Assembly (NCBI GenBank): GCA_025056655.1
Contig: JANWVL010000110.1
Location: 141,855 to 175,141 of the forward strand
Length of the DNA: 33,287 bases
Direction of reading: 5' to 3'
From: Candidatus Methylacidiphilales bacterium
GTDB taxonomy: Bacteria > Verrucomicrobiota > Verrucomicrobiia > Methylacidiphilales > JANWVL01
Numbering within the stretch: the first letter of the stretch is position 1; each line of letters starts with the position of its first letter. Positions 16,051-23,320 of the stretch are shown piece after piece. The notes below the pieces were generated by a model, which made no database searches, was not told where the DNA came from, and was given only the letters and a program-made list of their open reading frames with translations. A program made the position numbers and the translations under genes.

Positions 16051-17445
16051 ATGTTAATCGAAATTATCGCTTTTGCATGCCTGGGGGGAATTTTAGCGGC
16101 AGGTATCATTTGGATTTTCAGGCGGCAGTTTCGTGAAATGGCTGATGCTTTAGCCCAAAAAGAAGAAAATGCGAGGCAAGCTTTGTTAATCGCTGTGCGT
16201 GAGCGCATCGGAGAGCTGCAAACCTATTTTCAGCAAGAGTTTTCTTTGTTTCGGCAAGAGTTACAGGCTGCATCAAGGGAGGAGACGCAGGTGCTATTAA
16301 AACAAGCGCAAGAGGGCAGTCAGGCTGTGCAGCGGAGTCTGCTGGATTTTTCAGCTAATCTGAGTCAACGCACGGAAGCGGCTCATCAGATGCAACAGCA
16401 AGTTTTGCATCAGCTTCAATCGCGTCTGCAAGAGACACTGGATCGGCTAGGACAACGGATCGAAGAGCGGCTTGATGCGGTGCGAGCGACTGTGGAAGGT
16501 CGCTTGAGAAGCTTGCAAGAAGATAACGCCGTGCAGCTCGATCGTATACGACACACAGTGGATGAGCGTCTGCAGAACACGTTAGATAAACGGTTGAGCG
16601 AATCTTTCTCAGTCGTATCAGAACGGCTTGAGCTTGTGCAGCGCGGATTAGGGGAAATGCAGTCGCTTGCCAGTGGCGTGGGAGAATTGAAGCGCGTGTT
16701 GACGAATGTGAAGCAGCGCGGCACGTGGGCGGAGATTCAACTGGGCGTTTTGATCAGCGAGATGCTCGCTCCGCATCAGTATGCGGTGAACGTTAAACCG
16801 GATCCTCAATCACGGGAAGTCGTGGAGTATGCGATACGGCTTCCTGGGCGCGAGGGGGAGAGTGAAGTGTGGCTGCCGGTAGATTCAAAGTTTCCGATGG
16901 AGGATTATCAACGGCTTGTAGAGGCTTCAGAAAGAGGGGATAGTGCGGCCGTCGAGGTTGCGACTCGAGAGGTGCGGCGAGCTGTTATAGAAGCGGCTAA
17001 GGAGATTTCGCAGAAATATTTGCGACCTCCACGCACGACGGATTTTGCTATTATGTATCTACCGACTGAGGGGTTGTATGCTGAGGCCGTGCGTCAGGTG
17101 GGACTTGTGCAAGAGCTACAGCAAAAGTATCGGGTCGTTGTGGCTGGGCCGACGACCTTTACGGCACTGCTGAATAGCCTGCAGATCGGCTTCAAGACGC
17201 TGGCTATTCAAGAGCAATCGGCTCGGGTGTGGCGGGTGTTGAACGAAGTCCGTGTGGAATTCGGAAAGTTTGCGGAGTGGGTTGGAGCCGTGAAGGCGCG
17301 TTTTGATCAAGCGAGTAAAGAGCTTGAGAAAGTGGAGACGCGGACTCGTGCTGTGGAGCGGAAACTTCAGGGTCTTGGGACGGTGGGTGCGATTGAGTCT
17401 GAGCAGCCTGTGCTGAGGGTTGGAGAAGGAAGTGAGGGGGAGTAG
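16051..17445 (+). CDS. rmuC: DNA recombination protein RmuC family
   Basis: This 464-residue protein has an N-terminal transmembrane helix (about 2-23, IEIIAFACLGGILAAGIIWI). A long Gln/Glu/Arg-rich coiled coil (about 30-200) follows, then the RmuC domain (about 205-440). That domain contains KQRGTWAEIQLGVLI, VWLPVDSKFPMEDYQRL, FAIMYLPTEGLYAE and VAGPTTFTALLNSLQIGF, all typical. E. coli RmuC limits recombination at inverted repeats and has a predicted restriction-like nuclease core; the Asp-Ser-Lys in PVDSKFP is part of it. A good AAGGA Shine-Dalgarno lies 4 bases before the ATG. The gene stands between the divergent reductase and the sugar transferase region. Confidence 0.92.
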   Translation: MLIEIIAFACLGGILAAGIIWIFRRQFREMADALAQKEENARQALLIAVRERIGELQTYFQQEFSLFRQELQAASREETQVLLKQAQEGSQAVQRSLLDFSANLSQRTEAAHQMQQQVLHQLQSRLQETLDRLGQRIEERLDAVRATVEGRLRSLQEDNAVQLDRIRHTVDERLQNTLDKRLSESFSVVSERLELVQRGLGEMQSLASGVGELKRVLTNVKQRGTWAEIQLGVLISEMLAPHQYAVNVKPDPQSREVVEYAIRLPGREGESEVWLPVDSKFPMEDYQRLVEASERGDSAAVEVATREVRRAVIEAAKEISQKYLRPPRTTDFAIMYLPTEGLYAEAVRQVGLVQELQQKYRVVVAGPTTFTALLNSLQIGFKTLAIQEQSARVWRVLNEVRVEFGKFAEWVGAVKARFDQASKELEKVETRTRAVERKLQGLGTVGAIESEQPVLRVGEGSEGE

Positions 17446-17499
17446 TTTAGGGTTCACGGAAGGAGAATTTTTGTTAGTCTGCTAGGAAGAGGAGGCATT

Positions 17500-17535
17500 A
17501 TGATTCAGATGGGGGTTTTGTTGAATGTTGATTAG
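17500..17535 (+). CDS. Candidate 11-codon upstream ORF before the sugar transferase
   Basis: ATG at 17500 starts a short frame encoding MIQMGVLLNVD and ending in TAG at 17533-17535. GAGGAGG at 17489-17495, 4 bases before the ATG, is among the best Shine-Dalgarno sequences in the window. The frame is out of phase with the sugar transferase, and its stop overlaps that gene's own weaker AGAGGA site. This arrangement would allow translational coupling or a leader-peptide type control. Nothing in the peptide suggests a function of its own. Confidence 0.4.
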   Translation: MIQMGVLLNVD

Positions 17536-17543
17536 AGGATGTG

Positions 17544-18953
17544 ATGTTAACAAAAGTCTTACATGCACCGCTGCGATTTCATACGACAACGCTTTTGCTT
17601 TTGGATTGGGCGACGTTTTCGGCATGTTATTACGCCGCGGCGCTATACGTGCGGCAGAGTATCTTTGATCCTGAGGCTTTTGCTACGGATGTGTTGTTAA
17701 TATCGCTGGGGGCGATCAGTCTCATGTTTTTCGTTATCTCTGGATACGATCGGCGTAACGATATGCAAAGCTTGCGTTATACAATTGAGCATATATTGGC
17801 TGGGGGTGTAGCGCTTTTAGTGGTGTTGGTGGGGGCTTATGTTTTCACCTCGTATGCAGCGGTGATGATGCCGAGCCGGGGTGCGGTGTTGTTGGCTTTT
17901 GTGTCGTTTGTTCCTTTGTCGTTGACCTATCGGCGATTTTTGAGTGATCGGCTGGTGGATTATAATCGGGAAAATTACTTCTTGGCGGTCGGTGGGGCGA
18001 AGGAGTTGGAGGATTTTTATCGAGATTATAAGGAGGCTAAGCAGCCACAGAAGCTTGTGTTGGTGGGGTTGACTGAGGCTGATTGGGGAAAGCGGGTGGT
18101 GGGAAAAGGTGAGACGATTGAGATTGGGAGTGATCCGATAAAAGCTTTTGATCAGGTAGACGAGCGGTGTGAAGGGATCATTTTGTGTTTTGATCCGGAG
18201 CATTTGTCGGAGAAGTTTTTGGATCGCATTTTGTCGTTTTATTTAAAGCGGATACCTGTTTTTACGTTGGAGTCATTTTCGAGTATGTATTGGAAGAAGC
18301 TGCCTGTGGAGCGCGTGGACTTGGTATGGGCGTTGGAGGATAATTTAAGTCTGGCGCGGACGGAAGCTTTCGATAAGGCTAAGCGATTGATCGATATTGG
18401 GCTGAGTTTGTTGTTGTTGCTTCCTGCTGCTCCCGTTATTTTAGTGCTTGCGGGATTGATTAAGTTGACGAGTCCTGGACCGGCCTTTTTCGAGCAGACA
18501 CGGATAGGGCGATATCGTAAGCCATTTACGTTGTATAAGCTTCGAACGATGATCCACAATCCTGATCCGGAGAAGGGAGATGTTTACACGCGGAAAAATG
18601 ATCCTCGTGTGACGCCGCTGGGTGCTTTGCTGAGGAAGATGCGGCTAGATGAGTTGCCTCAGCTTTGGAATGTGTTGATCGGAGACATGAGCTTAATCGG
18701 GCCAAGGGCGGAATGGGCGAAATTGGTCGAGCACTATGAAAGTAAGATTCCGTATTATCATTTGAGGCATCTGGTCAAGCCTGGGATTACGGGCTGGGCA
18801 CAAGTGAACTATCCTTATGGGGAAAGTGAGAAAGATGCCGTCGAAAAACTTAAATACGATTTGTATTACATTAAGAACTACTCTTTCGTTTTGGATGCAG
18901 CGATTTTTTTGAAGACTATTTTCGTGATGCTTTTTGGGCGCGGTGCGCGTTAG
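17544..18953 (+). CDS. Polyprenyl-phosphate sugar transferase, exosortase-associated (EpsB_2/TIGR03013-like) type
   Basis: From the ATG at 17544 (a GTG lies one codon earlier) the product has 469 residues. Four hydrophobic segments fill about residues 14-135. A central Rossmann-like region follows, then a further membrane helix (about 290-312) and the C-terminal bacterial sugar transferase domain, with LYKLRTM, RMRLDELPQLWNVL-type (here MRLDELPQLWNVL), MSLIGPRAEW and VKPGITGWAQVNYPYG. The enzyme should transfer a sugar phosphate to undecaprenyl phosphate to start exopolysaccharide repeat units. The closing stretch (GWAQVNYPYGESEKDAVEKL, LYYIKNYSFVLD, MLFGRGAR) resembles the sugar transferases found with PEP-CTERM/exosortase systems. 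It converges with the DUF362 gene, 5 bases away. Confidence 0.88.
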   Translation: MLTKVLHAPLRFHTTTLLLLDWATFSACYYAAALYVRQSIFDPEAFATDVLLISLGAISLMFFVISGYDRRNDMQSLRYTIEHILAGGVALLVVLVGAYVFTSYAAVMMPSRGAVLLAFVSFVPLSLTYRRFLSDRLVDYNRENYFLAVGGAKELEDFYRDYKEAKQPQKLVLVGLTEADWGKRVVGKGETIEIGSDPIKAFDQVDERCEGIILCFDPEHLSEKFLDRILSFYLKRIPVFTLESFSSMYWKKLPVERVDLVWALEDNLSLARTEAFDKAKRLIDIGLSLLLLLPAAPVILVLAGLIKLTSPGPAFFEQTRIGRYRKPFTLYKLRTMIHNPDPEKGDVYTRKNDPRVTPLGALLRKMRLDELPQLWNVLIGDMSLIGPRAEWAKLVEHYESKIPYYHLRHLVKPGITGWAQVNYPYGESEKDAVEKLKYDLYYIKNYSFVLDAAIFLKTIFVMLFGRGAR

Positions 18954-18958
18954 TTCTA

Positions 18959-20029
18959 TCAGCGGAGGACTTGTATTCGACTGCGGTCTGCTTCTCCTAA
19001 GCCAATTTCAGCGGCTGCGGCTAGATGGCCTGGTTGGGGGGTAAGGGGAGGCATCTGAGCTTCCTTGCGGTATTCATTTAGGAGCTCGAGGCCGACGGTA
19101 TCGAGTGCGACAGGGTCTTGGCTAAGGAGGATGATTCCAGCAGGTCGGGAAAATTCGGCGTGTTGACGAGGTCCAGCAGCGAACTGGATGCGAAGACCGT
19201 CGAGAATGTGGAGACGGACTTTTGATTTCAAAATAGGATGATCAAGGATTTCTCCGATCGCTTCGTCTGTGCTGCGAGGGCCTTGGGTAAAGCGCAGGGT
19301 GTTGTCTACACTGCCGAGAGCGAGTGAGACTAAGGTGCCGTGTATGCCATAGAGATTATCATGATTGAGGGCAGAAACATTGATGACTTGAGTAAAAGTG
19401 TGGACAAGCGGGTGGGCAAAATACGAGCGCCTGCTAGTGCCGTTTTTGAGGTCAAAGAAACGTTTGCGATCCTTGAATTTTTCGGGGCGTAGGCGATCTC
19501 TTTGGTATTCTGTTAAAAAATCTAGATCGCCTGGGACAAGGTTTCCGACGAGTGGGTAGTCAATGAAGGCTTTGCGACTCATTCCCGGAGGTGATGGAAG
19601 GATCGAGGTGATATGGGCATCGAGATGATGAGAGGGGGGAAGGTAGCCAGCATGTTCCATATCGCGTTGCCATTTGTCCCACACAGTGATTTTGCTGATG
19701 CCAGCTTGACGAAGGCTTTGGATGATGGTTTTCACAAGTTCGATTCGAGTGCCACTGAGGCGGCCGCCGAGGGTGGAAATTTTGATTCCGACGTGATCGC
19801 GGCGAGAAAGGCCAAGTTTTCTCCATGCTGTGGTTTCAGATTGTGAATCTGTGAGTCGGAGTAGTGCGCTTTGCCATGCTAGACGGACTTTGTCTTCCAG
19901 AATATCCAAACCGACAATTGCTTCAGGAATGTCATGTCGCACTACAGTCGCGGGCATTGAAAACCCTGGTGAAACTGTTACGCCAAGAAGAAGAAAAAGC
20001 AGTAAATGGGAAGAGAGTAGGCGTCGCAC
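18959..20029 (-). CDS. Exported DUF362 domain protein
   Basis: The frame is open from a TTG at 20122. I prefer the GTG at 20029 because it gives a clean signal peptide (MRRLLSSHLLLFLLLGVTV...) and a 356-residue product; no start has a convincing ribosome binding site. The DUF362 features are HVGIKIS near the N terminus of the mature part, the central NVSALNHDNLYGIHGTLVSLALGSVDN segment (given here for its key residues H, D, G, H, G), and HILDGLRIQFAAGP followed by DPVALDTVGLELL. DUF362 proteins are often linked with iron-sulfur clusters, but no ferredoxin cysteines are seen here. The function is unknown. The gene lies directly behind the pseudopilin and would overlap it by 13 bases if the TTG start were used. 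Confidence 0.72.
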   Translation of the reverse strand: MRRLLSSHLLLFLLLGVTVSPGFSMPATVVRHDIPEAIVGLDILEDKVRLAWQSALLRLTDSQSETTAWRKLGLSRRDHVGIKISTLGGRLSGTRIELVKTIIQSLRQAGISKITVWDKWQRDMEHAGYLPPSHHLDAHITSILPSPPGMSRKAFIDYPLVGNLVPGDLDFLTEYQRDRLRPEKFKDRKRFFDLKNGTSRRSYFAHPLVHTFTQVINVSALNHDNLYGIHGTLVSLALGSVDNTLRFTQGPRSTDEAIGEILDHPILKSKVRLHILDGLRIQFAAGPRQHAEFSRPAGIILLSQDPVALDTVGLELLNEYRKEAQMPPLTPQPGHLAAAAEIGLGEADRSRIQVLR

Positions 20030-20109
20030 ATTTTGCGGCGGGAATTGACGGGCAAGGGATCTCCAAGCCAAACGGAAGAAAGAAGGGTAGCTTGTGCAGA
20101 GAATTGGGA

Positions 20110-20763
20110 TTAATCCAGCCAATTGGGAGCAGTAGGGGGGGTGTCAGCTTGCACCATCTGCGTGGCCATGGATTTCTTCATTTTCTGGGCTTCGCCATTT
20201 TTTCTAATGAAGACAAAGCCTTTTTCACCGAAAGGAGCTGTTTTGGTGAGAGCTCCCGTGCCCCAGGGAAGGCTTTTATTTTTGGTAGTGGCAAATATTG
20301 TAGTGCCTGGATCCGCATCCGAGACAAAACCGATCCGAAATGCATTGTTTGCAGAGGGGATATCAACAGGGCCGGTCGCATTGTTTGCGCCGGAAAATAC
20401 TGGCACACCGGCGGCAACAACGATTCTGACAATTTCACGTGGTGAAATGTAGTCGTTTTCTTGCATTATTCGGTAGTAGGCGGAGCAATTGGAGGGGGGA
20501 GAGGGATTAGTAATGTTGGCTGGCCAACCGATGCGATCGCTGCCCGTTGTGCTAGCGTCGAGAGACATCTGCATGGCAATGGTGTAGAGTTGACGTAGAT
20601 TATTGATGGCAGCCGTCATTTGAGCTTCATTTACAGCGTTGGTGATGCCTGGCAAAGCGAGACTCGCCAGAATGCCGATGATCGCTATGACGACTAAAAG
20701 CTCGACGAGGGTGAATGCGCGAAATTTTTGCTTTGGGAGAACGGTGGGCTGTTTGGAATTCAT
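20110..20763 (-). CDS. Type II secretion/type IV pilin-like prepilin (pseudopilin)
   Basis: The ATG at 20763 gives 217 residues; ATG at 20778 and TTG at 20802 are in frame alternatives. A short basic leader ends KFRA, then FTLVELLVVIAIIGILASLA begins the class III prepilin helix, with the conserved +5 glutamate at residue 21. The -1 residue is Ala rather than Gly, which is common in Verrucomicrobiota. After the helix comes a soluble domain with GWPANITNPSPPS and a Gly-rich C-terminal part. Verrucomicrobial genomes carry many such single pseudopilins, usually away from other secretion genes. Its connection to the pilus-like block at 7660-12210 is possible but unproven. Confidence 0.87.
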   Translation of the reverse strand: MNSKQPTVLPKQKFRAFTLVELLVVIAIIGILASLALPGITNAVNEAQMTAAINNLRQLYTIAMQMSLDASTTGSDRIGWPANITNPSPPSNCSAYYRIMQENDYISPREIVRIVVAAGVPVFSGANNATGPVDIPSANNAFRIGFVSDADPGTTIFATTKNKSLPWGTGALTKTAPFGEKGFVFIRKNGEAQKMKKSMATQMVQADTPPTAPNWLD

Positions 20764-20938
20764 ACTGGCTATCAACATTTCCTGCCATTCGTCTTTTGTC
20801 AAGCTTTGGGTATTTAAGAAAAATTAACCTGTTTGCGCCGAGATTTATCGAGAGTCGAGAGTCGGAGGTGTCTTCCCTTTCATCTAAGGTTGTGGCTTGT
20901 GCCTGACGTGTGAGGGGGGAGGGTGTCTGCAAAATGCT

Positions 20939-20967
20939 TTGACAACGCTGCCTGATTTCGCTTTTAT
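20939..20967 (+). promoter_or_regulatory. Candidate promoter of the rplM-rpsI operon
   Basis: A perfect TTGACA at 20939-20944 is followed after 17 bases by TTTTAT at 20962-20967. Transcription would start near 20974, only about 10 bases before the rplM ATG at 20984, so the leader would be very short and would lack a Shine-Dalgarno site. The -35 match is strong and the -10 match moderate (4/6). The spacer upstream (20803-20938) shows no other structure that I can support. Confidence 0.5.
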
Positions 20968-20983
20968 GCTGTGCTCCTTTGGT

Positions 20984-21412
20984 ATGAAGACGTATAGCGC
21001 AAAGAAGGAAGAGCAACGTCCTCGCTGGTATCTGATTGATGCGAATAATGCAGTGGTGGGCCGTGTTGCTGCGAAGGCAGCAGTTATACTTCGCGGTAAA
21101 AATAAACCGACCTTCACACCCCACGTAGATACGGGGGACTACGTCATTGTGATTAATGCAGCTAAAGCCGTTTTCACAGGTAAGAAAGAGACACAAAAAG
21201 TTTATACTAGCTATTCGGGCTACATTGGAGGTCATAAGGCAGAGACCGTTAAAGCACGACGAATGCGGCGGCCTGAACTGCTCATCCAGAATGCCGTTAA
21301 AGGTATGATTCCACATAATCGGCTTGGTCGAGCTGTCCTTAAAAAATTGCGTGTTTACGCGGGTCCGGAGCATCCTCATGCTGGACAAAATCCTATCGCG
21401 GTAACTCTTTAA
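20984..21412 (+). CDS. rplM: Large ribosomal subunit protein uL13
   Basis: The ATG at 20984 gives 142 residues, the normal bacterial uL13 length. It is preferred over in-frame upstream codons, which add an unrelated extension. Hallmarks are WYLIDANNAVVGRVAAKAA near residues 15-33, LRGKNKPTFTPHVDTGDYVIVINA, and the KGMIPHNRLGR region with YAGPEHPHAGQ near the end. uL13 is an early assembly protein of the 50S subunit. It heads a compact operon with rpsI, argC and a cytosine deaminase. The rplM-rpsI pairing is nearly universal. Confidence 0.97.
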   Translation: MKTYSAKKEEQRPRWYLIDANNAVVGRVAAKAAVILRGKNKPTFTPHVDTGDYVIVINAAKAVFTGKKETQKVYTSYSGYIGGHKAETVKARRMRRPELLIQNAVKGMIPHNRLGRAVLKKLRVYAGPEHPHAGQNPIAVTL

Positions 21413-21421
21413 TCGAATACC

Positions 21422-21820
21422 ATGAATGCTACTTCATCCTACATCGAGACAGTCGGTCGCCGTAAGACGGCTGTCGTCATTGCCCGTGTGAAGCCCGGCA
21501 CAGGAATCATCACCGTAAACAAGCGTCCATTTGAGGAATATTTCCCCACTCTAAATATGCAGCTTGAGGCCTTAAAGAGCCTCCAGGCTACTGACAGCAT
21601 TCGCAAATTTGATATCGAGGCCAGAGCCGAAGGTGGCGGCTTGCAGGGTCAAGCAGGAGCATTCAAGCTGGCCACGGCGCGGGCCCTCGTCAAAATCAAT
21701 AGCGAAAATAAAGCCATCCTTCGAAAAATCGGCGCTCTCACCCGTGATCCTCGCGCTAAGGAGCGTAAGAAATCAGGACAACCTGGCGCCCGAAAGCGCT
21801 TCCAGTTCTCCAAACGATAA
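21422..21820 (+). CDS. rpsI: Small ribosomal subunit protein uS9
   Basis: This 132-residue protein is uS9. It has the N-terminal VGRRKTAVVIARV segment and GTGIITVNKRPFEEYFP. The C-terminal tail ends in FQFSKR, whose last Lys-Arg reaches the P-site tRNA in the 30S subunit. It starts 9 bases after the rplM stop and is followed by argC after 3 bases. Nothing is unusual in it. Confidence 0.97.
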   Translation: MNATSSYIETVGRRKTAVVIARVKPGTGIITVNKRPFEEYFPTLNMQLEALKSLQATDSIRKFDIEARAEGGGLQGQAGAFKLATARALVKINSENKAILRKIGALTRDPRAKERKKSGQPGARKRFQFSKR

Positions 21821-21823
21821 GTC

Positions 21824-22858
21824 GTGTCCCTCACACCTGTCGTCATTATTGGAGCCTCCGGTTACACAGGGGAGGAGCTTGTCCGTCTTACCCTTCGCCA
21901 TCCGCATTTACAGCTTCAGGCTGTGACATCGCGCCAAAACGCAGGTGAACTGCTTGAACGCAAAATCCCAGCGCTTCCTCGCAAAACTGACCTGCGTTTT
22001 AGCAATCCACACCTGGATGAGTTGGCTCATCTTGCTTCAGTCTTTTTTTTGGCCGTTCCGCATGGGCTGGCGGCTGAATATGCTGTTCCGCTTATTCAGA
22101 TGGGAAAGATTGTTATTGATCTGAGCGCGGATTTTCGATTGCGAGAGGCTGCACGTTATGAGGCCTTTTATGGCCATCCTCATCCCGCGCCGAGTTTACT
22201 TAGTCAAGCTTGCTATGCGCTTCCAGAGATCAGACGCGAGATGATTCCCCAATACAATTTGCTAGCTGCGCCGGGGTGTTATCCCACGAGTATTCTCCTT
22301 CCACTTGTTCCGTTGCTTCGCCGAAAGCTCATCGAGGCTAACTCCATCACCATAACCTCTGCCAGCGGCGTAAGTGGGGCAGGAAAAAAGGCAGACCTGG
22401 CTTACTTGTTTGGAGAGGTAAACGAAAACTTTCGTGCCTACGGCTTGCCGTTACATCGGCATGTGAGTGAGATTGAGCAAGAACTTTCGCTTGCAGCCGA
22501 AGAGAACGTGTGTGTGACCTTTATACCTCATCTCGCTCCGTGGCATCGGGGCATCTGGACTACGATTGTGGTTATGCTTAAGGCCAATGTATCTGAGGCG
22601 GAAATTCATGCTGCTTATGAACGAGACTATACAAGTGAGCCGTTTATCTCCGTGATGCGCGCTACAGAAGTCATGCCTGATATGCGCAACGTTCAACGCA
22701 CGAATCGTGCTGAGATAGCGTGGCATCTAGATTCACGCACGGGGCGGCTGATTGTTTTTTCGACGATTGATAATCTGGGAAAGGGCGCTGCATCGCAGGC
22801 TATTCAAATTTTGAATTGTCGCATGGGATGGCCTGAGACAACCGGGTTAGAAGGATAA
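21824..22858 (+). CDS. argC: N-acetyl-gamma-glutamyl-phosphate reductase
   Basis: This 344-residue protein starts at a GTG three bases after rpsI. It performs the third step of arginine synthesis, the NADPH-dependent reduction of N-acetylglutamyl phosphate. The Rossmann motif GASGYTGEELVRL lies at 10-22, the catalytic cysteine is C152 in AAPGCYPTS, and the HRHVSEIEQEL and FIPHLAPWHRGI segments supply the usual catalytic histidine region. No other arg genes are nearby. Placement behind rplM-rpsI suggests it shares their growth-rate-controlled transcription; a similar order is known to me from other Verrucomicrobiota, but I could not check this. Confidence 0.95.
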   Translation: MSLTPVVIIGASGYTGEELVRLTLRHPHLQLQAVTSRQNAGELLERKIPALPRKTDLRFSNPHLDELAHLASVFFLAVPHGLAAEYAVPLIQMGKIVIDLSADFRLREAARYEAFYGHPHPAPSLLSQACYALPEIRREMIPQYNLLAAPGCYPTSILLPLVPLLRRKLIEANSITITSASGVSGAGKKADLAYLFGEVNENFRAYGLPLHRHVSEIEQELSLAAEENVCVTFIPHLAPWHRGIWTTIVVMLKANVSEAEIHAAYERDYTSEPFISVMRATEVMPDMRNVQRTNRAEIAWHLDSRTGRLIVFSTIDNLGKGAASQAIQILNCRMGWPETTGLEG

Positions 22859-22863
22859 ACGTT

Positions 22864-23310
22864 ATGCAAATGGATCAGCACTATATGTCACTAGCCCTAG
22901 AAGAAGCCAAGAAGGGGCTGGCTGAAGGAGGCATTCCGATTGGATCTGTGCTGGTATATCGCGGTGAGGTGATTGGCCGCGGGCATAATCAGCGCGTGCA
23001 ACGTGGCAGTGTGATTCATCATGCTGAGATGAATTGCCTGGAGAATGCCGGGCGTCGTACGGCCTCTGTATATCGTGAGTGTGTTCTATACACCACGTTG
23101 TCGCCTTGCCCGATGTGCAGCGGAGCAGTGATTCTCTATAAGATTCCAAGAGTGGTGGTGGGGGAAAATCAGACGTTTCGTGGTGCAGAAGACTGGCTTG
23201 CTCGAGAGGGGGTCGATGTCTGCGTGTTACAGGATGAAGCTTGTATGGCTCTGATGCGGGACTTTATTGCGAGACATCCTGCGCTCTGGAATGAGGATAT
23301 CGGTGTGTGA
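22864..23310 (+). CDS. Cytosine deaminase of the yeast FCY1 type (CDA fold)
   Basis: This 148-residue zinc deaminase has the HAE motif (H53, E55) and PCPMC (C82, C85) of the cytidine deaminase-like fold. It might be called a TadA-like nucleoside deaminase, but it matches yeast cytosine deaminase Fcy1 more closely along its whole length, as I remember that sequence. Shared landmarks are EGGIPIG, GRGHNQR with N42, LYTTLSPC, PRVVVGEN and the C-terminal W-x-EDIG. In Fcy1, Asn51, Trp152 and Asp155 contact the base, and the equivalents here are N42, W142 and D145. TadA enzymes have a different C terminus. The likely reaction is cytosine to uracil in pyrimidine salvage. It is the last gene of the rplM operon, 5 bases after argC. 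Confidence 0.8.
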   Translation: MQMDQHYMSLALEEAKKGLAEGGIPIGSVLVYRGEVIGRGHNQRVQRGSVIHHAEMNCLENAGRRTASVYRECVLYTTLSPCPMCSGAVILYKIPRVVVGENQTFRGAEDWLAREGVDVCVLQDEACMALMRDFIARHPALWNEDIGV

Positions 23311-23320
23311 AGCCAGAGAT

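Noticed and set aside
20850-20866. Short tandem TCGAGAG repeat in the rplM upstream spacer.
   Set aside because: Only two copies of 7 bases; no evidence of function or of a larger array.
20627-21388. 253-residue minus-strand frame across the pseudopilin start and rplM.
   Set aside because: It is antisense to rplM and out of frame with the pseudopilin. No motif or initiation signal supports it.
23284-23318. CTCTGG/CCAGAG inverted repeat spanning the cytosine deaminase stop, followed by ATTTATTT.
   Set aside because: Only 6 bp with a loop of more than 20 bases and a broken T tract; too weak to call a terminator.
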